DNA of 27,850 bases from DATARH01 sp050246595. GTDB lineage: Bacteria > Pseudomonadota > Alphaproteobacteria > ATCC43930 > CGMCC-115725. The stretch covers positions 1 through 27,850 of the forward strand of contig JBFWVT010000065.1 in NCBI GenBank assembly GCA_050246595.1, read 5' to 3'. The notes beneath the pieces were generated by a model. It did no database searches. It was not told the DNA's origin and worked only from the letters and a program-made list of their open reading frames with translations. Of the stretch, positions 26,504 through 27,850 are shown one piece after another; positions within the stretch are counted from its first letter, which is position 1; each line of letters starts with the position of its first letter. The position numbers and the translations under genes were made by a program.

Positions 26504-27334
26504 ATGGACGGGATGACAGTGGCGGACGCGCAGGGCGTCGTTGCGCCGGTCAATTTCATCGAGCCGATGAAAGAGAAGCCGTATTCGTACAATTACGAGC
26601 CGCCGCCGGGTGTGCCGGCGCGCAACACGCGCGAGGAGACGCACCGGGTAAAAATCATCGACGCGCGGCCGTTCAACGAACATCTGTCGCTGGAGCGCGA
26701 GGGGTTTGTCCTGATCCGCCATCCGACCGCGGCAAACGACCTCTATGACGCGGAGCAGATCAGGAAAATCTACTATCCGGAATGCGAGCGGCTGATAAGG
26801 GACTGTACCGGCGCCGCGCGCGTGCATGTCTTCGATCATATCGTGCGCAACGCGGCGCGCATGGGGAAGGGCAGCCCGGTCAAGGGCTATGCCGGCCGCG
26901 TCCACAACGATTACACCGCGTGGTCGGCGCCGCAGCGGGTGCGCGACCTGATGGGCGACGAAGCCGAGGAGCTGCTCCGGCACCGCTATGCCGAGATCAA
27001 TGTCTGGCGGCCGATCGCCAGACCGTTGCTGCGCTCGCCGCTGGCGCTGTGCGACGCACAGACGCTGTCGCAGGAGAACCTCGTCGCCTCCGATCTGCGC
27101 TACCCGGACCGCACCGGCGAGACCTATGCCGTGACCTACAACCCGGCGCAGCGCTGGTATTATTTCCCGCGGATGATGCCCGACGAGGCTGTTCTGATCC
27201 GCTGCTTCGATTCGGCGCGCTCGGGCGCGGCGCGGTTCTCGGCGCACGGCGCGTTCGACGACCCGAACACCCCCGAGGACGCGCCGCCGCGCGAGAGCAT
27301 CGAGACGCGCGCGCTGGTGTTTTTCAAGGATTGA
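26504..27334 (+). CDS. CmcJ/NvfI-like iron oxygenase family protein
   Basis: A 276 aa protein matching the CmcJ/NvfI group: VNFIEPMKEKPYSYNYEPP near the start, DARPFNEHLSLEREGFVLIRHPT, then GYAGRVHNDYTAWSAP, whose H-x-D (HND) is the likely iron ligand pair, and YYFPRMMPDEAVLIRCFDS near the end. Characterised relatives act with Fe(II) and 2-oxoglutarate in natural-product pathways (CmcJ assists cephamycin methoxylation; NvfI builds an endoperoxide). Most bacterial members are uncharacterised, and no biosynthetic cluster is visible here. ATG 26504 is supported by GGGGAGA at 26492-26498; the frame upstream to 26354 overlaps tenA. It is monocistronic, and its end is followed by a palindrome pair and the second IS630 copy. 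Confidence 0.88.
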   Translation: MDGMTVADAQGVVAPVNFIEPMKEKPYSYNYEPPPGVPARNTREETHRVKIIDARPFNEHLSLEREGFVLIRHPTAANDLYDAEQIRKIYYPECERLIRDCTGAARVHVFDHIVRNAARMGKGSPVKGYAGRVHNDYTAWSAPQRVRDLMGDEAEELLRHRYAEINVWRPIARPLLRSPLALCDAQTLSQENLVASDLRYPDRTGETYAVTYNPAQRWYYFPRMMPDEAVLIRCFDSARSGAARFSAHGAFDDPNTPEDAPPRESIETRALVFFKD

Positions 27335-27372
27335 GGGCGGGGACAGGTTGCTCCTTCAGTCCATAAACCGCA

Positions 27373-27444
27373 GTCCCGGCGAAAGCCGGGACCCATCTCT
27401 CAGCTACTCGGATGCCGACAGATGGACCCCGGCTTTCGCCGGGG
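27373..27444. repeat. Inverted pair of GAAA/TTTC-loop palindromes (REP/BIME-like)
   Basis: GTCCCGGC-GAAA-GCCGGGAC (27373-27392) faces CCCCGGC-TTTC-GCCGGGG (27427-27444). The arms with their flanks (ending CATCT and beginning AGATGG) match at 22 of 25 positions, so the unit can form one long stem or two hairpins. It sits between the CmcJ-like gene and the IS630 copy. The same arrangement, more decayed, is at 12249-12320. Confidence 0.75.
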
Positions 27445-27462
27445 ATGGGGATTTGTTTATTA

Positions 27463-27488
27463 GAGCGTGATCGTTTCAGGTTGAAGCG
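27463..27488. repeat. Terminal inverted repeat of IS630 copy 2
   Basis: It pairs with 879-904 of copy 1 in reverse (about 21 of 26 positions). The transposase stop codon (complement of 27476-27478) lies inside it, as often happens in compact IS elements. Confidence 0.85.
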
Positions 27489-27850
27489 TAGCCGGCATTG
27501 GCGAGGTAGTTTACGCATTCCTGTGCGGAGAAATGATCGAGCAAGGAGCCGATCTGGCGCCACGTGTCCTCGGTGGTGCGCGGATCGGCTTTGCGCAGCA
27601 GGGTCTTGAGCTTGGCGAAGACCTGCTCGATCGGGTTGAGATCGGGCGAATAGCGCGGCAGGAAGAACAGCTTGGCGCCGGCGGCGCGGATCAGGCGGCG
27701 GACAGCTTGTCCCTTATGACTGCCGAGATTGTCCAGGATCACGACATCGCCGCGGTTCAGGGTGGGTGCAAGGAACTGCTCGACGTAAGCGCGAAAGCTG
27801 GCGCCGTTGATCGGGCCGTCGATGACGCAGGGCGCGGTGATCCGGTCGCA
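27476..27850 (-). CDS. IS630 transposase C-terminal part (copy 2), 5' end outside the window
   Basis: The frame runs open from the window edge for 124 codons to the stop at 27476. It carries the second Asp (VILDNLGSHKGQ) and the Glu (RYSPDLNPIEQVFAKLK) of the DDE triad. The C-terminus is AQECVNYLANAGYAST. The three differences from copy 1 fall in third codon positions of Gly, Gln and Ala and change no residue, so both copies appear recently active or constrained. The first Asp, the helix-turn-helix part and the frameshift site lie beyond the window. Confidence 0.9.
   Translation of the reverse strand, partial: CDRITAPCVIDGPINGASFRAYVEQFLAPTLNRGDVVILDNLGSHKGQAVRRLIRAAGAKLFFLPRYSPDLNPIEQVFAKLKTLLRKADPRTTEDTWRQIGSLLDHFSAQECVNYLANAGYAST

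Larger units (their letters stand above)
27463..27850 (-). mobile_element. IS630-family insertion sequence, copy 2, truncated by the window edge
   Basis: The outer end is preceded by TA at 27461-27462 and begins with the inverted repeat GAGCGTGATCG. From 27609 on it matches 1-242 with three mismatches. Only the transposase 3' half is in the window. It has the same orientation as copy 1, so the two form 27.6 kb-spaced direct repeats. Confidence 0.93.

Noticed and set aside
14403..27334. Beta-lactam biosynthesis suggested by IPNS-like and CmcJ-like proteins
   Set aside because: The two genes are 11 kb apart, no NRPS (ACV synthetase) or other pathway gene is present, and both families are broad.

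Overview
The window is high-GC chromosomal DNA, most likely from an alphaproteobacterium of the Rhodospirillales or a related group. This is inferred from the GC-rich third codon positions, the alphaproteobacterial GyrA layout (an acidic insert in the C-terminal domain), an LDH-type malate dehydrogenase, a DUF6481-like protein and palindromic intergenic repeats of the kind common in these genomes. Species cannot be named from the sequence alone.

Both ends lie inside copies of one IS630-family element in the same orientation. The left copy (1-904) lacks its transposase 3' end and the right copy (27463-27850) lacks its 5' part. The shared 242 bp differ at three positions, all synonymous. The transposase appears to need a -1 frameshift on a run of seven A.

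From left to right between the IS copies: (1) a three-domain LplT-PlsC-Aas lysophospholipid recycling protein; (2) gyrA, coaD and a small heptad-repeat coiled-coil gene; (3) a tight forward run of a Rieske oxygenase, an EamA-type permease that probably starts at CTG, and an ABC ATPase plus permease of the NitT/TauT type with no binding protein; (4) a convergent family 5 solute-binding protein; (5) a lower-GC isopenicillin-N-synthase-like oxygenase behind a 424 bp gap; (6) an F420-type luciferase-like oxidoreductase, a charged helical protein and mdh; (7) an AI-2E/PerM family membrane protein fused to a Rossmann-like domain and a GAF domain; (8) an ACAD10/11-type acyl-CoA dehydrogenase, a TsdA-like dihaem cytochrome c, an APH-fold kinase of the ACAD10/11 type and an SDR; (9) TenA and a CmcJ/NvfI-like oxygenase.

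The best candidate for an under-described system is region 8. A split ACAD10/11 kinase and dehydrogenase near an SDR recalls the phosphorylate-then-eliminate route for 4-hydroxyacyl-CoAs (LvaA, LvaC and LvaD in Pseudomonas), here with a periplasmic cytochrome c gene between them. Other points of note are the GyrA quinolone pocket reading Asn-Leu where E. coli has Asp82-Ser83, the AI-2E/GAF fusion, and three families or pairs of inverted palindromic repeats at gene borders.
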